IMG/VR virus record: IMGVR_UViG_3300009104_000131
Coordinates: 1 to 22,332 of that record
Strand: one strand, 5' to 3'
Source of the DNA: a virus
Length of the DNA: 22,332 bases
Shown: positions 1 to 5,933 of the stretch, in pieces
Layout: each line of letters starts with the position of its first letter
Numbering within the stretch: position 1 is the first letter of the stretch
Notes under the pieces: model-generated
The model's database searches: none
What the model was told of the DNA's origin: nothing
The model's input: the letters and a program-made list of their open reading frames with translations, nothing else
Translations under genes and position numbers: made by a program

Positions 1-153
1 TAGTTCAAAGTATTCATCTTTAATATCTTCAGGAATATCTTTTTTCCAATCAATCCATCCATCATCTGTTCCATATTCTTTCATTATTTCAACAAATCTA
101 GGTGGATATTTTTTATTAATTTGTGGATTTAATCCGTAAATATCAAAACCCAT
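1..153 (-). CDS. Phage protein beginning MGFDIYGLNP (partial, C-terminus outside window)
   Basis: The 51 visible N-terminal residues begin MGFDIYGLNP and continue with KYPPRF and an acidic, Trp-containing stretch. I recognise this N-terminal signature as a widespread small phage protein of unknown function, usually found among early or replication genes. It starts at the ATG at 153, with a clear SD (GGAAGG) 8-13 bases upstream on the minus strand. It lies downstream of the three RNA elements in the 154-459 gap, which would form its 5' leader if the leftward transcript runs through. The reading frame is open to the window edge, so its length and C-terminus are unknown. No enzymatic motif is visible. 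Confidence 0.8.
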   Translation of the reverse strand, partial: MGFDIYGLNPQINKKYPPRFVEIMKEYGTDDGWIDWKKDIPEDIKDEYFEL

Positions 154-180
154 AATTTTTCCTTCCTTTTTTAGTTAAAT

Positions 181-260
181 GAGGCTAGAGCCATAACATA
201 AACTGTTAAACAATCTCTACATCTACATTGCTTTTCAGCTTACTGGCAATACCTAGCCTC
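181..260 (-). ncRNA. Structured RNA element E1 (closed-stem)
   Basis: An 80-base segment is closed by an 8-bp perfect inverted repeat (GAGGCTAG at 181-188, CTAGCCTC at 253-260). Position 189 with 252 adds a ninth pair that is G-U on the minus strand but A-C on the plus strand. Inside, on the minus strand, are two 5-bp hairpins: ATTGC/GCAAT and TAACA/TGTTA, the latter with a 5-base loop. The outline is cloverleaf-like, but there is no T-loop motif or CCA-type end, so it is not a recognisable tRNA. The role is unknown. The strand is inferred from the wobble pair and the flanking genes. Confidence 0.5.
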
Positions 261-269
261 ACAAGTTTT

Positions 270-345
270 AGGGAGACGCATGATAGTGCTCGTATGATTA
301 TCTATCGTTTTGCATTGTACAATGACTTAGAGCAAGCGCCTCCCT
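270..345 (-). ncRNA. Structured RNA element E2 (closed-stem)
   Basis: A 76-base segment is closed by 10 consecutive pairs (270-279 with 336-345). Pair 276/339 is G-U if the minus strand is transcribed and an A-C mismatch on the plus strand, so leftward RNA is favoured. Inside are a palindrome CATTGTACAATG able to form a 4-bp hairpin and a 5-bp hairpin GATAG/CTATC; TGCTC/GAGCA is a competing pairing. On the plus strand the stem is followed by AATTTTTT, which superficially resembles a terminator, but the loop is 56 bases long. The function is unknown. Confidence 0.5.
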
Positions 346-353
346 AATTTTTT

Positions 354-453
354 GGGGAACACCTCACTAAAGAGCCAACCTTAGTTCACTTGTTCAACTA
401 TTCTAACACATACTTTAATAAGAATGCGCCAGCCTAGTCTTTAGATATTCCCC
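354..453 (-). ncRNA. Structured RNA element E3 (long bulged helix)
   Basis: A 100-base segment begins just after the stop of the ssDNA-binding-like gene. Outer helix: 445-453 pairs with 354-362 over 9 bp, including two pairs (447/360 and 445/362) that are U-G on the minus strand and A-C mismatches on the plus strand. After a 4-base bulge (363-366) the helix continues for 7 perfect bp (438-444 with 367-373), giving 16 bp in total. Inside are two 5-bp hairpins, ATTCT/AGAAT and TAGTT/AACTA. It could be an RNase III-type processing site or a stand-alone RNA. Neither is proven. Confidence 0.5.
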
Positions 454-468
454 ATTTTATTAAAATGG
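452..468. repeat. Inverted repeat over the stop codon of the ssDNA-binding-like gene
   Basis: CCATTTTA and TAAAATGG form an 8-bp inverted repeat with one central base, spanning the stop codon at 460-462 and overlapping the 5' end of element E3. It could form a small AT-rich hairpin. No U-run follows on the minus strand, so it is not a classical terminator. Confidence 0.4.
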
Positions 469-1113
469 TACGTCTTCTGCTAACTCTTCCGCTGATAGTT
501 CAGTTGCTTTGCCAAACCTATCAGTGTTCCAAGGCTTAACAGTAAACACTTTCCAAGCCTTACGCTTTTCTTGTTCACCTTCTGGCAAGTCTCTGGTTTC
601 GTGAGTAACATATTCTTGTTGTTGAATACGAATAGTACATGGTTTTCCAACCACATCTTCTTCTTCAATCAATCCAAGTTTCTTATGTTTCACTCCATCT
701 ACCTCAACATCGCCTAAGTCTATTCCAAGAGATGATAGTAATCCGAAGTATCTTCCATTTTTAGAAGAACCTTCTTTTTCTGTGAAACAGAAATATCCAT
801 TATCCCTGAAGACTCTTCCTTTTAAGAATCCAGAATCAGTCTTTTGAGGATTTCCGTCAGTGTCTTTTATAACAATTTGATGACCATTATCATCTACTGC
901 TATATTGTATCCATCCATCTCGTAGACAGTTTGCTTTAGACTGGCAACTTCCTCTGAAACTGTATATTTAAGATTAAACACAGTCGCTTTACCAGCTTTA
1001 GTGTTTAAATCTCTTGATTCAAATGAAGTAATGTGGGCTGGATACTCACCTTGAAGTATTGGTTTAAATCCAGTGTTGTCTTTTTCATTGAAAGTAACAT
1101 CTATTGATTTCAT
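460..1113 (-). CDS. Phage single-stranded DNA-binding-like protein
   Basis: This 217-aa protein probably coats ssDNA during replication or recombination. The N-terminal half has the layout I associate with a family of phage proteins close to DUF669 (an early LQGEYPAHI segment followed by alternating beta strands). The middle carries the GRYFGLLSSLGI segment. The last residues, SAEELAEDVPF, match the acidic tail with a terminal DxPF found in SSB proteins, whose tail recruits partner proteins. No OB-fold can be proved by eye. It is the last gene before the structured 154-459 gap and shares the operon with an annealing protein and a nuclease. It starts at the ATG at 1113, 8 bases after the stop of the preceding gene; the SD is moderate (GGAGG lies inside the end of that gene). 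Function: moderately sure. Confidence 0.72.
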   Translation of the reverse strand: MKSIDVTFNEKDNTGFKPILQGEYPAHITSFESRDLNTKAGKATVFNLKYTVSEEVASLKQTVYEMDGYNIAVDDNGHQIVIKDTDGNPQKTDSGFLKGRVFRDNGYFCFTEKEGSSKNGRYFGLLSSLGIDLGDVEVDGVKHKKLGLIEEEDVVGKPCTIRIQQQEYVTHETRDLPEGEQEKRKAWKVFTVKPWNTDRFGKATELSAEELAEDVPF

Positions 1114-1120
1114 TGGTTAA

Positions 1121-1396
1121 TTAACCTCCGTTTTTGATTGGTTCAGTGTACTTTTCTATTAATTCATTGACCTTATTTCTAAGTTCAATCTGTTTGGGTG
1201 ATTCTGCATGACCGCTTCCTCCTCTAAAATACAATGTAGGACTAACTTGAGCGCCATCAGCTGCTTTCATATACCTTTTTGCATTTCTAGACCTTGTGCT
1301 TACCATACCAGAATCTTGCATTTCTTTTAATGATTCATTAGTTAGAACGCCTTTTTCCACTAACTCATTTGCGTCATTCAAAGTTATCTTTGCCAT
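1121..1396 (-). CDS. Hypothetical phage protein, 91 aa
   Basis: I do not recognise this protein. The N-terminal half (MAKITLNDANELVEKGVLTNESLKEMQDSG) reads as helical, like a small helix-turn-helix or coiled segment. The middle is basic (STRSRNAKRYMK) and the C-terminus is again helical (ELRNKVNELIEKY), ending in KNGG. The ATG at 1396 overlaps the stop of the previous gene as TAATG, which suggests translational coupling. Its position between the annealing protein and the ssDNA-binding-like protein suggests a replication or recombination accessory, but no motif shows this. Confidence 0.7.
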   Translation of the reverse strand: MAKITLNDANELVEKGVLTNESLKEMQDSGMVSTRSRNAKRYMKAADGAQVSPTLYFRGGSGHAESPKQIELRNKVNELIEKYTEPIKNGG

Positions 1397-1656
1397 TACC
1401 TAACCTCTTTCTTTGTTTGATTCCCAAATTCATCATAATCACCAGATTCTAAAGTGTATGTATGAAAACTTGGGTTTATTGTTAATTGAAAGTTTTCTTC
1501 AGTATGGAAAACCATAATTTGCTTTCCATTGATAAATTTATATCCTTGAAATGTTATTCTATTCCACTGAACACCGTCACTTGTCCCAATGTTATATGTA
1601 TTGCCTTTCAATAATAGATTGTCATCACTGCCGTGAGATATTTTTACTTGTCTCAT
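1396..1656 (-). CDS. Hypothetical phage protein, 86 aa
   Basis: Unrecognised. It is predicted beta-rich, with alternating hydrophobic and polar residues throughout (for example NRITFQGYKFINGKQIMVFHTEENFQLTI, split here only for description). There are no cysteines, no membrane segment and no catalytic motif. The start ATG overlaps the stop of the annealing-protein gene by ATGA, and its own stop overlaps the next ATG as TAATG, so it sits in a coupled chain. The SD is the GGAGC just upstream, inside the end of the preceding gene. A small beta-barrel is possible, but this is a guess. Confidence 0.7.
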   Translation of the reverse strand: MRQVKISHGSDDNLLLKGNTYNIGTSDGVQWNRITFQGYKFINGKQIMVFHTEENFQLTINPSFHTYTLESGDYDEFGNQTKKEVR

Positions 1657-2213
1657 TTTTGCTCCTTAACTAATCTTTTAACTTTTGCTAATGCACCTTT
1701 ATAATTGCTATTATTAATAATGTTAGTTGCACATTTGTTTTGAATATCAACAATTGTGTTTTCGTTATCTAATTTTGCAATCCAAGTAGCCATTTCATCT
1801 TCTTGCTCCTTTGTTAATGGCTCTACTTTTGGTAAATCTTCTCCTGCAAATATATATAAACCCAATCCATGTAGTGCGATTGCTTTTGCAAGACACCTTT
1901 GGATAGAAGTATTTATTTGAAATGCGTTTGGTTCTGCAATAGTTTGATTTCTATTGTCTAATACAGGATGGACTTGAGTTCTTGCTATTCCGCCTACCCA
2001 CACAGTTACTTGAACAAAGCAACCTGCCTCAGTTTGCATATAAGGTTGTCTATTGCCCTCTAAACCCCATTCATGAATTTCCCATGTGGCTTCAGGGTCT
2101 ACTTTTAACAATTCTCTTACTGCCCATGCCCAACTGAGATAAGTAAACTGACCCTTTTTCTCAGTATATTCATTGACATTTATTTCGTTGAGCTTCTCAA
2201 AGAATTTGCTCAT
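1653..2213 (-). CDS. Single-strand annealing protein, DUF1071/Sak type (Rad52-like superfamily)
   Basis: This 186-aa protein is probably the phage recombinase that anneals complementary single strands. It shows the DUF1071 hallmarks: an N-terminal FFEKLNEINVNEYTEKKG segment leading into YLSWAWAV (about residues 25-32), a central G-FVQVTV-V strand pattern, DNRNQTI, and the highly characteristic block QRCLAKAIALHGLGLYIFAG followed by EDLP (about 104-127). The C-terminal 60 residues are a variable helical tail. The length fits the family, which usually has a tail of varied size. It starts at the ATG at 2213, with an SD-like AGAGAGGAAC upstream. It is co-transcribed with the nuclease (2670-3410) and the ssDNA-binding-like protein (460-1113), the expected partners of such a recombinase. 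Confidence 0.88.
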   Translation of the reverse strand: MSKFFEKLNEINVNEYTEKKGQFTYLSWAWAVRELLKVDPEATWEIHEWGLEGNRQPYMQTEAGCFVQVTVWVGGIARTQVHPVLDNRNQTIAEPNAFQINTSIQRCLAKAIALHGLGLYIFAGEDLPKVEPLTKEQEDEMATWIAKLDNENTIVDIQNKCATNIINNSNYKGALAKVKRLVKEQK

Positions 2214-2235
2214 TTGTTCCTCTCTTTCTTGTTAT

Positions 2236-2661
2236 TTAAAAGAATAATTTTGCATTATCATGGATAACGTATTCGTCGTCAACATCAAATATATAGTAAT
2301 CTTTTGTTATTGAATATTTTAATTTATCTCTTTTAGTCCTTACAATTTTTTTCTGCGAGTATTGATTGGTTTTAGGTATAAATAAATATGGTTTATTGTT
2401 GATGTCTAATCTTGGTAATGCCATAGAGATTTTTACTTTATTTTTCATAATATGATATTTAGGTATCATATGTATTGATTTATAATATTCATTTTCACCA
2501 TTTTCAGTAGACTCAACATCTCCATAATATGTATGATTTTCAAATAGCAACCATTTTGTTTTTGGAAAAATTGCTATTAAGTATCCACCCTTATCATTCT
2601 CTACGTGCTTTAAGTGAGCAACAGAATTTAATCCATGCGAATCTAGTATTATATGACCCAT
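2236..2661 (-). CDS. Hypothetical phage protein, 141 aa
   Basis: Unrecognised. The sequence is rich in Lys, Tyr and Ile, with many beta-type segments (GGYLIAIFPKTKWLLFE, KYSITKDYYIFDVDDEYVI) and no cysteines or obvious active-site motif. It starts at the ATG at 2661 with SD AGAGG, 8 bases after the stop of the nuclease gene, so it is coupled to it. It lies between nuclease and annealing protein, which may be a hint of a recombination-linked role. That is context only. Confidence 0.7.
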   Translation of the reverse strand: MGHIILDSHGLNSVAHLKHVENDKGGYLIAIFPKTKWLLFENHTYYGDVESTENGENEYYKSIHMIPKYHIMKNKVKISMALPRLDINNKPYLFIPKTNQYSQKKIVRTKRDKLKYSITKDYYIFDVDDEYVIHDNAKLFF

Positions 2662-2669
2662 GATTACCT

Positions 2670-3410
2670 CTATCTAAATGGTGTATCACAAATGGGGGAA
2701 AACTGACAATATTTGCATTCCCATTCGTATACAGGAGTGTTAGGAGCAGAACCAGCGATTAAATCATCTGGTGATAATTTCCCTTTTTCAGTAGCTTCTA
2801 ACAACTCTTCCCAATACATTTCAGCCTCATCAATCCATGTATTGCTAATTTTTATTGGCTTAATTGAACTATCATCTTTTTTGTAGTAAACAAGATACAA
2901 TGCAAATTCCCAATCAGAGTTTGACTTCTTTAATGCTAATGCATATGTACCTAACTGTAGTTCATAGTTTCTTGATGGGTTTTTATCCCTATTTTTCTTA
3001 TAACCAAACTTTTTGCTCCATGTCCAAGCCTTTGCGCTCTTTAAATCAAATATCTCAATAGTATTTATATCTGGATTCATATAGGCAACATCTAATGTTC
3101 CTTTAACTTGTATCTCTGGTATCTCAACCTCATATTCACACATTATTGATACATCACTATTTAATGAATGCGTAACTAAAGCATCTTCAAAATCTTTATG
3201 AATGATTGTTCCAAGTCTAAGCAGTCTTCTGCTTTTTCTGTCCATATCTTTTGAATCAGCATCGTTTAGATAAAACAGATGTTTTTTGAAACAGGAACCA
3301 GCCATTGATGCTCTAAAGAATTTTTCTTTATTGGATTCCCTGTATTCCTCTTTTTTTTCATCCTCAATCGTCTTTAGGTATTGATTATATATACCGATTA
3401 TATCTAGCAT
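2670..3410 (-). CDS. PD-(D/E)XK nuclease, Cas4/RecB-like, with four-cysteine cluster
   Basis: This 246-aa protein has the features of a Cas4/AddB-like exonuclease. Counted from the chosen start, these are: a first Cys at 40 (MAGSCFKK), a motif-I type GTIIH with His71, Asp107 (GTLDVAY), the D-x-K core Asp122-Lys124 (EIFDLKS), a QxxxY motif at Gln152-Tyr156, and a C-terminal C232-x2-C235-x5-C241. The split one-plus-three cysteine pattern is the known Fe-S cluster signature of Cas4, AddB and related nucleases. I chose the ATG at 3410 because AAGGGA lies 7-12 bases upstream; a TTG at 3443 would add 11 residues with no SD. It probably makes ssDNA ends for the annealing protein further along the operon. 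Confidence 0.85.
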   Translation of the reverse strand: MLDIIGIYNQYLKTIEDEKKEEYRESNKEKFFRASMAGSCFKKHLFYLNDADSKDMDRKSRRLLRLGTIIHKDFEDALVTHSLNSDVSIMCEYEVEIPEIQVKGTLDVAYMNPDINTIEIFDLKSAKAWTWSKKFGYKKNRDKNPSRNYELQLGTYALALKKSNSDWEFALYLVYYKKDDSSIKPIKISNTWIDEAEMYWEELLEATEKGKLSPDDLIAGSAPNTPVYEWECKYCQFSPICDTPFR

Positions 3411-3468
3411 TTTCTGTCCCTTCTGTGAATGCAAATTTAACAATAAATGAACTTATAAACAATTGGAT

Positions 3469-3696
3469 TTACCAATCCTCATCTCTTTCCTTGATTAATG
3501 AAATAGGAAATTCTGGAATATATATAGGAATATAATCATCTGGATGACCTAATCCCATTACTTCAAATCTTTTCACAATGACAACTTCTTTATTACATTT
3601 ATCACAGCATCTTCCATCATTTACAGGCATAGCATTGTGACTGTTATCATAGCCATCTACTTTTTCTATTTTATTTTTACAAATGCTACATTTCAT
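3469..3696 (-). CDS. Small zinc-ribbon phage protein, 75 aa
   Basis: The N-terminal half has C3-x2-C6 and RCCDKC with cysteines 30, 31 and 34, with the connecting segment NSHNAMPVNDGR. This is the pattern of a very common small phage protein (MKCxICxKxI...HNAxPVxxGRCCxxCN) that probably binds one zinc. The C-terminal 30 residues are acidic and end in RDEDW. The role is unknown; such ribbons often mediate protein-protein or nucleic-acid contacts. The start ATG overlaps the previous stop by ATGA. Confidence is high that it is a real gene and low about its function. Confidence 0.78.
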   Translation of the reverse strand: MKCSICKNKIEKVDGYDNSHNAMPVNDGRCCDKCNKEVVIVKRFEVMGLGHPDDYIPIYIPEFPISLIKERDEDW

Positions 3697-3887
3697 TTTA
3701 TCACCTCATCTGATTTATTGTTATTCAACCACGGCAAGAATGCATTATAATGTTTACGTATTTTATCCCACTGAGCTTTGGATAAATTGGTTTGAGCTCT
3801 TGCTTCTGGAGTGTGCATTTCATATTTTTCACTTCTTTTTACAGCTTCATATTGAATAAAATCTTCCTTTGAGATTTGAACAGACAT
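3693..3887 (-). CDS. Small phage protein with EDFIQYEAVKRS motif, 64 aa
   Basis: Starting at the ATG at 3887 the protein reads MSVQISKEDFIQYEAVKRS and continues with a helical segment ending in KHYNAFLPWL. The EDFxxYExVRxS opening is recurrent in small phage proteins of unknown function, some of about 50-60 aa. I chose this start because a perfect AAGGAGG lies 7-13 bases upstream. The frame stays open to an ATG at 3980, so a longer basic 95-aa form (adding KRKSYERNRRLIGQTHPKYD) cannot be excluded, but the upstream ATGs have poor SD sites. The stop overlaps the following zinc-ribbon start by ATGA. Confidence 0.68.
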   Translation of the reverse strand: MSVQISKEDFIQYEAVKRSEKYEMHTPEARAQTNLSKAQWDKIRKHYNAFLPWLNNNKSDEVIK

Positions 3888-3961
3888 TTTTTGCCTCCTT
3901 TTATCATATTTTGGATGTGTTTGTCCTATTAATCTTCTATTTCTTTCATAAGATTTACGCT

Positions 3962-4153
3962 TCATCTTAAACCAAACCATTCTAGGATTCTATAAATCCT
4001 TGATTGTCTGCAATATCTTAACCAAGCATTTAATATTATCTCTGCTTTTATTATATTTTCGCCAGAAGGTCTATTGATTAATAAGTCTGATTTTATAACT
4101 GGTGCATGTAATTTGTCAATTGTTCTACCAGATTTATATGTTTTATTGTTCAT
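3962..4153 (-). CDS. Hypothetical phage protein, 63 aa
   Basis: Unrecognised small basic protein. The C-terminal half (KAEIILNAWLRYCRQ then RIYRILEWFGLR) would make an amphipathic helix rich in Arg and aromatic residues. The N-terminal part is polar. The ATG at 4153 overlaps the stop of the preceding gene by ATGA, which is the main evidence that it is translated. There is no close SD of its own, so coupling is likely. Confidence 0.5.
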   Translation of the reverse strand: MNNKTYKSGRTIDKLHAPVIKSDLLINRPSGENIIKAEIILNAWLRYCRQSRIYRILEWFGLR

Positions 4154-4464
4154 CTGTCACCTCTCAATTCGTCTTCATCTGGTTCTGGTATGTCAAATTG
4201 TTTTCCACAGTCTAAGCAATAGTAATCTTCTGGAACATTTGTATCTGGTTCATACGCTTGATATTCCATGTTTTTATGCTCACAATTTGCTTTGTCAATC
4301 ATTTCAAGAGCTTCAGATACACTTGGGTATGCGTCTGATGTCATGTCGTGTATGTCGGGCATATTATATGTCCTTTCATCTTTTATTATTGATTTTATGA
4401 GGGCTGTTGCAATTACAATAAGAGCGATTATTAATCCAAACAAGTGATTATTACATATTTCCAT
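4150..4464 (-). CDS. Membrane-anchored small zinc-binding protein, 104 aa
   Basis: The N-terminus carries one strong hydrophobic segment (residues about 8-27, LFGLIIALIVIATALI), a likely transmembrane anchor. A polar acidic linker follows, then a putative zinc site with C-E-H and C-L-D-C about 20 residues apart, and an acidic tail. The first ATG (4464) has SD GAGGA 7-8 bases upstream. A second in-frame ATG (residue 35, near 4362) has its own SD (AAAGGA, 8 bases away) and would give a soluble 70-aa form without the anchor. The stop overlaps the next ATG. I do not know the function. It could recruit a partner to the membrane. Confidence 0.65.
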   Translation of the reverse strand: MEICNNHLFGLIIALIVIATALIKSIIKDERTYNMPDIHDMTSDAYPSVSEALEMIDKANCEHKNMEYQAYEPDTNVPEDYYCLDCGKQFDIPEPDEDELRGDR

Positions 4465-4466
4465 AA

Positions 4467-4718
4467 TTAATCCTCATCCATAGATTCAATTAGTTCATTT
4501 TGATATTTTTGTATTGCCATTGGAGTAACAATGCTAAGAATATTTTTTAATCCATCACCTAATGAGCTCCATGATGGTTGTTTTATCATAAAATTTTCTT
4601 TAATAATTTTTTCATCGCGAGATGATATTCCACCATTTTCACTGAAAATAAACTTTACATCCTTAATAATCTTTGCAAGTATTTTATCACTTACTATTTG
4701 AGCCTTGGATTTAGTCAT
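4467..4718 (-). CDS. Hypothetical phage protein, 83 aa
   Basis: Unrecognised. It is Lys- and Ile-rich and mostly helical, with an N-terminal MTKSKAQIVSDKILAKIIKD helix and a C-terminal helix ending ESMDED. No cysteines, membrane span or active-site motif. The ATG at 4718 overlaps the previous stop as TAATG, and its stop lies only 2 bases before the next gene, consistent with an operon. Confidence 0.62.
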   Translation of the reverse strand: MTKSKAQIVSDKILAKIIKDVKFIFSENGGISSRDEKIIKENFMIKQPSWSSLGDGLKNILSIVTPMAIQKYQNELIESMDED

Positions 4719-4963
4719 TATTTTCTCTTTCTATTAGGATTGGGATTATAATGGAAACCTTTCATTTGTTTAATATCTTTATATCCATAAAGTTTTTTAC
4801 GAACTATACGATTTAACCATTTTTGTAATTCTTTCCTATCTAAGCTAATATTGTATTTGCTTTTTAAATTGGCATTTATTTCTGCCGTATGGGTATTCAA
4901 ATGAATTATTCCATCTCTTATCAGTTGTTGAATAAAACCAACATAATTAATTTGTTCACTCAT
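4718..4963 (-). CDS. Hypothetical phage protein, 81 aa, possible helix-turn-helix
   Basis: From the ATG at 4963 the protein reads MSEQINYVGFIQQLIRDGII, and a later segment LDRKELQKWLNRIVRKKLYGYKDI looks like a winged or simple helix-turn-helix, ending in a basic tail (NPNRKRK). DNA binding is therefore possible but unproved. I chose the ATG at 4963 because GGAG lies about 7 bases upstream; a TTG at 4975 would sit on top of that SD. The ATG overlaps the previous stop as TAATG. Confidence 0.62.
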   Translation of the reverse strand: MSEQINYVGFIQQLIRDGIIHLNTHTAEINANLKSKYNISLDRKELQKWLNRIVRKKLYGYKDIKQMKGFHYNPNPNRKRK

Positions 4964-5199
4964 TATTTTCTCCAATCCCTTTTATTTTTTTTGACTTCTT
5001 GGTCTATTTTATCATTGAGAACCAGAGCTGTTTGAAGAGAGAGTTTATTTACATCTTTCTTCCCTGGCTCTGGCTCCCAACCTTTTTTGCTATTAGTGGT
5101 GATAGCCTTCCTTGTTTCACGCAAAAATCTATTTAATGCTTTTTGTATAGTAATGACTTCATAAAAGCTTAAGTCTAAGCTGATTTGTGTTCTGGACAT
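4963..5199 (-). CDS. Hypothetical phage protein, 78 aa
   Basis: Unrecognised. It opens MSRTQISLDLSFYEVITIQKAL and is basic and helical throughout (RFLRETRKAI; DKIDQEVKKNKRDWRK). The SD AAAGGAG lies about 10 bases before the ATG at 5199 and 7 bases before an adjacent TTG at 5202; either could be used, with one residue of difference. It overlaps the previous gene by about 40 bases in another frame. Confidence 0.6.
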   Translation of the reverse strand: MSRTQISLDLSFYEVITIQKALNRFLRETRKAITTNSKKGWEPEPGKKDVNKLSLQTALVLNDKIDQEVKKNKRDWRK

Positions 5200-5359
5200 C
5201 AATATTTCGCTCCTTTAAGTTTTGATAGTGATTAATTCTATCAATTGTTTTAAAGTGCTCTAGGCATTTTCTACAAGCATGTATCTTATAGACCTTTGGT
5301 AGTGGTAGTTTAGTCTTTACTTCGCCACAAGTAACGCAGACTATCATTCCGTTTCTCAT
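5159..5359 (-). CDS. Small zinc-ribbon protein, 66 aa
   Basis: Two CxxC pairs (C8-x2-C11 in CVTCGE and C29-x2-C32 in CRKC) form a classic single-zinc ribbon over residues 8-32. A basic helical tail (EHFKTIDRINHYQNLKERN) follows. The SD GAGG lies about 7 bases upstream of the ATG at 5359, and the ATG overlaps the preceding stop by ATGA. The knuckle resembles those of small phage proteins that bind RNA polymerase, DNA or host proteins, but no specific role can be assigned. Confidence 0.68.
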   Translation of the reverse strand: MRNGMIVCVTCGEVKTKLPLPKVYKIHACRKCLEHFKTIDRINHYQNLKERNIDVQNTNQLRLKLL

Positions 5360-5685
5360 GATTTCCTCATGATGTCACGTATTTCTTTATTAATTTTGTC
5401 TTGCTGTTTTGAATGAGCGAGGTATTTGTCAAATTCTTTTTCCATTATCGCAAACATCTCATCAATGCTGATTTCTTCATCTAATCCCATCACTTGAAAT
5501 AGTTCAGACATAATCATAGAAGAAGCCTTAAATGCTTCTAGTTTAAAACTAATTGTTTCTTCCACGCTGAAATTATCATCATCATCCATAAACATTTCAA
5601 TGAATTTTATGTTAGTCATTATTAGTACGTGCAGCTTAGCCATGACATCAGTTTTGCGTGATAAGAGTTCTTTCTTGTTGTTCAT
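5356..5685 (-). CDS. Hypothetical acidic helical protein, 109 aa
   Basis: Unrecognised. It is almost entirely helical and Met-rich, with an acidic centre (MFMDDDDNFSVEE) and a C-terminal charged helix (QQDKINKEIRDIMRKS). There are no cysteines or membrane segments. It overlaps the previous gene by 38 bases in a different frame and the next by ATGA. Confidence 0.62.
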   Translation of the reverse strand: MNNKKELLSRKTDVMAKLHVLIMTNIKFIEMFMDDDDNFSVEETISFKLEAFKASSMIMSELFQVMGLDEEISIDEMFAIMEKEFDKYLAHSKQQDKINKEIRDIMRKS

Positions 5686-5908
5686 TATTAGTTTCTCCTG
5701 TTTTAGAGTTGGTATGTTCTAGTTCAAGTTTTATTAAATCTTCATTAGTTAAATACACTTTATCGTGCAGTTCTTTATTTCTTTGATATAAGTCTCGCAT
5801 TTTGTAAGAAAGTGCTATATTTAGCCAAAATGAGAAGAATAGAGCTAATGTTATAAGGAATATGATAGTTGCAATTATGTCTTGTGGTACATTCATGTTA
5901 TTACCCAT
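5648..5908 (-). CDS. Small single-pass membrane protein, 86 aa
   Basis: Residues about 11-33 (IIATIIFLITLALFFSFWLNI) form one transmembrane helix near the N-terminus. A polar helix suited to a coiled coil follows (KMRDLYQRNKELHDKV, then EDLIKLELEH), with a polar tail. The topology resembles an inner-membrane spanin or an accessory lysis or membrane-remodelling protein, but the position in an early-type operon rather than with lysis genes argues against a spanin. The start is the ATG at 5908 or the one at 5896; neither has a strong SD. It is the first gene after the structured 5909-6145 gap. Confidence 0.55.
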   Translation of the reverse strand: MGNNMNVPQDIIATIIFLITLALFFSFWLNIALSYKMRDLYQRNKELHDKVYLTNEDLIKLELEHTNSKTGETNNEQQERTLITQN

Positions 5909-5933
5909 GTTATTGGTTATTTATTACTTAAGA

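Noticed and set aside
270-350. Plus-strand intrinsic terminator (stem then AATTTTTT)
   Set aside because: The loop is 56 bases, no plus-strand gene lies upstream, and the closing stem is better paired on the minus strand.
181-453. Three tRNA genes (tRNA-sized segments with closing stems)
   Set aside because: No T-loop (GTTCRANNC), no recognisable D-loop or anticodon arm geometry on either strand, and the closing stems are longer than 7 bp.
480-668. Minus-strand small frame inside the ssDNA-binding-like gene
   Set aside because: Out-of-frame shadow of a well-supported gene, no SD.
3408-3443. Earlier TTG start for the Cas4/RecB-like nuclease
   Set aside because: It has no SD, while the ATG at 3410 has AAGGGA at proper spacing.
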